A stretch of DNA of 6,596 bases, from NCBI GenBank assembly GCA_027318525.1, contig DAHVPA010000111.1, forward strand, positions 1 through 6,596. The letters are read 5' to 3'. Both the position numbers and the translations under genes were made by a program. Position 1 is the first letter of the stretch. Each line of letters begins with the position of its first letter. Of this stretch, positions 5,651 to 6,596 are shown one piece after another. Source of the DNA: Candidatus Cloacimonadota bacterium (GTDB lineage Bacteria; Cloacimonadota; Cloacimonadia; Cloacimonadales; Cloacimonadaceae). Under the pieces are notes generated by a model that was given only the letters and a program-made list of their open reading frames with translations, ran no database searches and was not told the DNA's origin.

Positions 5651-6094
5651 TCAAATCTCACTATCCAGTAACTGATAGTTCAGCACCACCGGCAGGTAGC
5701 CTGCATCCACAGCAGTTTTGACGCTTTTGCAGGGCAGGTTGTTGTCGATGATTTGCTGTTTGGTCAGCGTTTTCAAATCCACCAGTCCCGCTTTCTGCAT
5801 ATCCCACAGCAGCTTGATGTAGAGGTTATACCAGCCCGAAACGCTTCTTTTAGCGTCAGGCAGGTCTTTGTAAAGAGAAGTATAGACCTTGAAGTCATCC
5901 TTGTAAGCCTGGGAAGGCTTGATTTTCCACAGGTTATTGCTGGTCTGGCGGTATTGTTCATGCTGGGCCGCCTCCACAAAATGCCTCGGTTTCCTGCGCC
6001 CTATCATCACATCACAGTTGGGCAACGTATAGAATACCATGTCGTCCACATTGCCGGTGTAACCCTTGAGCCCGTACCTTGTATAAGCTTTCAT
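5651..6094 (-). CDS. Hypothetical protein, 147 residues
   Basis: I do not recognise a named family. The protein is soluble-looking, with no signal peptide or membrane helix. It opens with MKAYTRYGLKGYTGNVDDMVFY, where the GYTGNVDDMVFY block looks like a conserved core, and continues with a basic RRKPRHF patch (33-39). A helical middle follows (QAYKDDFKVYTSLYKDLP, then GWYNLYIKLLWDMQKAGL) and then a segment reading LTKQQIIDNNLPCKSVKTAVDAGYLP. It has only two Cys residues (C27, C121), so it is not an iron-sulfur protein. The start is firm: AAGGAGG at 6100-6106 (minus strand) lies five bases from the ATG. It is first in the minus-strand series but is separated by 194 bp from the membrane-protein pair, so membership in that system is doubtful. 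A palindrome at 6127-6158 sits just upstream and may control it. Confidence 0.75.
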   Translation of the reverse strand: MKAYTRYGLKGYTGNVDDMVFYTLPNCDVMIGRRKPRHFVEAAQHEQYRQTSNNLWKIKPSQAYKDDFKVYTSLYKDLPDAKRSVSGWYNLYIKLLWDMQKAGLVDLKTLTKQQIIDNNLPCKSVKTAVDAGYLPVVLNYQLLDSEI

Positions 6095-6126
6095 CCTTTC
6101 CTCCTTGCTTAACCCTAACTTATTCC

Positions 6127-6158
6127 TAACATACCATATACATGTGTATGGTATGTTA
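6127..6158. promoter_or_regulatory. 32-bp near-perfect palindrome upstream of the 147-residue gene
   Basis: TAACATACCATA-T-ACATGT-G-TATGGTATGTTA. Fifteen of sixteen position pairs are complementary, the exception being the T/G pair next to the central ACATGT. It lies 33-64 bases before the ATG at 6094. The length, symmetry and low GC suggest a binding site for a dimeric or tetrameric regulator rather than a terminator (no T-run follows in either direction). Confidence 0.5.
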
Positions 6159-6252
6159 TTGATAAGGGAGGGAAGAGAAAAAACTTATTGACAGATTGGA
6201 TGCATTCCGCATTCATCCATTGCATATTTCCCTGTCGTTCCTTCAAAAGGTA

Positions 6253-6316
6253 AGTAATCGGGGGTAGAGATTTATTTCTTCTATCCTGTTAGTGTTTTGT
6301 GTCATTTCAGCGCAGG
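6253..6316. repeat. 64-bp repeat, copy 1
   Basis: Runs from AGTAATCG to CAGCGCAGG. It matches copy 2 at all but about eight positions with one single-base gap. It contains a stem GGGTAGA (6262-6268) / TCTATCC (6280-6286), closed with one G-T pair where copy 2 has G-C or equivalent pairing. Its GTGTCATTTCAGC end is followed by a degenerate second arm (GATGATGCC), so the REP-like hairpin is broken here. Confidence 0.6.
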
Positions 6317-6368
6317 ATGATGCCAAAGACCTCTGCGAATGCAGAATCCAGTTCTTTTTTCAATGGAG

Positions 6369-6443
6369 AGTAATCGAGGTAGAGCTTTATTTTTTCTACC
6401 ATGTTATTGTTTTGTGTCATTCCAGCGCAGGCTGGAATGACAC
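6369..6443. repeat. 64-bp repeat, copy 2, with intact REP-like hairpin
   Basis: Runs from AGTAATCG through GGTAGA (6378-6383) / TCTACC (6395-6400) to the hairpin GTGTCATTCCAGC (6414-6426), GCAG loop, GCTGGAATGACAC (6431-6443). That hairpin is a perfect 13-bp stem. The GTCATTCCAGC..GCTGGAATGAC palindrome is a type of dispersed intergenic repeat seen in many bacterial genomes. Translation of it gives the tell-tale VIPACAGMT string. Confidence 0.7.
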
Positions 6444-6522
6444 GCCTAAGGGTAGGTTGCTGACGTAGAGGCTGGTCTTGTGCCAGACTTAAGACATAAT
6501 AAAAAGGTTGGTTTGCAAGGGA

Positions 6523-6527
6523 AGGAG
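6523..6527 (+). promoter_or_regulatory. Ribosome binding site of the gene starting at 6534
   Basis: AGGAG within GAAGGAGAGC, six bases before the ATG. It is the main support, with the signal peptide, that this truncated frame is a real gene. Confidence 0.65.
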
Positions 6528-6533
6528 AGCTTG

Positions 6534-6596
6534 ATGAAGCGAATTCTATCAGCATTCGTTATAATACTGCTTGCTATAACGTCTATCTTTGCAGAT
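6534..6596 (+). CDS. Start of an exported protein, cut by the window end
   Basis: Only the first 21 codons are present: MKR, then a hydrophobic run (ILSAFVIILLAITSI) and FAD, a typical signal peptide with probable cleavage after IFA. AGGAG at 6523-6527 lies six bases before the ATG. A TTG directly at 6531 is a less likely start. The product cannot be identified from what is visible. Confidence 0.7.
   Translation, partial: MKRILSAFVIILLAITSIFAD

Larger units (their letters stand above)
6159..6533. other. Gene-free region with dispersed repeats
   Basis: No credible coding sequence here. The left part (6159-6250) has a TTGACA at 6188-6193 without a matching -10 box. The middle and right hold two copies of a ~64-bp repeat (6253-6316 and 6369-6431) separated by 52 bases that include a small hairpin, TCTGC-GAAT-GCAGA (6332-6345). 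The final 90 bases form the leader of the gene at 6534. In that leader CATAAT at 6496-6501 is a possible -10 box with only a weak -35. Confidence 0.6.

Noticed and set aside
6188..6216. TTGACA as a promoter for the gene at 6534
   Set aside because: No -10 box at the right spacing, and it lies over 300 bases from the start codon.
6307..6555. Open minus-strand frame of 82 codons containing VIPACAGMT
   Set aside because: This string is the translation of the GTCATTCCAGC-type repeat. There is no ribosome binding site and the frame overlaps the start of the + strand gene.

Overview
The window comes from a Gram-negative bacterium. Four of the seven complete genes carry clear signal peptides or membrane helices, and the first gene encodes a large protein with a CBM9-like N-terminus and a DUF5916-type (beta-barrel-like) region. 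That family is typical of the Bacteroidota/FCB superphylum and of candidate phyla such as Cloacimonadota. The base composition (mid-40s % GC by eye) and the dispersed GTCATTCCAGC-type palindrome fit this, but the phylum assignment is inference. No tRNA, rRNA, CRISPR array or transposase is visible.

Layout. On the + strand, bases 32-2710 hold two exported proteins in tandem: the CBM9/DUF5916-like protein and a small secreted protein of unknown function. They converge on a minus-strand series that occupies 2773-6094. In its transcription order the series is: an unrecognised 147-residue protein (6094-5651); a 91-residue two-helix membrane protein ending in one YGPPE motif (5456-5181); a 183-residue paralogue with the same two helices and a long tail carrying five YG(P) motifs (5108-4557); a radical SAM/SPASM enzyme (4476-3418); and a small exported TPR-like protein (3288-2773). 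From 6159 to 6533 there is no gene. This stretch holds two copies of a ~64-bp repeat that includes a strong REP-like hairpin. A new + strand gene for an exported protein starts at 6534 and runs off the window.

The part most worth attention is 2773-5534. A SPASM-type radical SAM maturase lies directly downstream of two paralogous membrane proteins. Their tails repeat an [x]YGPPE motif, spaced 20, 35, 20 and 20 residues apart in the longer one. As I remember it, the arrangement recalls the Bacteroidota 'rSAM/lipoprotein' pairing (TIGR04133/TIGR04134), in which the partner also has YGxP motifs, but here the partner is a double-pass membrane protein, present twice. The proposal is that the enzyme modifies the YGPPE tails, perhaps before they are displayed outside the inner membrane. 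This is inference from gene context and motifs. Both membrane-protein genes are preceded by the same ~48-bp element with two interleaved inverted repeats (ATTGACA/TGTCAAT and CCGATT/AATCGG). The arms are conserved between the copies while the intervening bases differ, so the element is probably regulatory.
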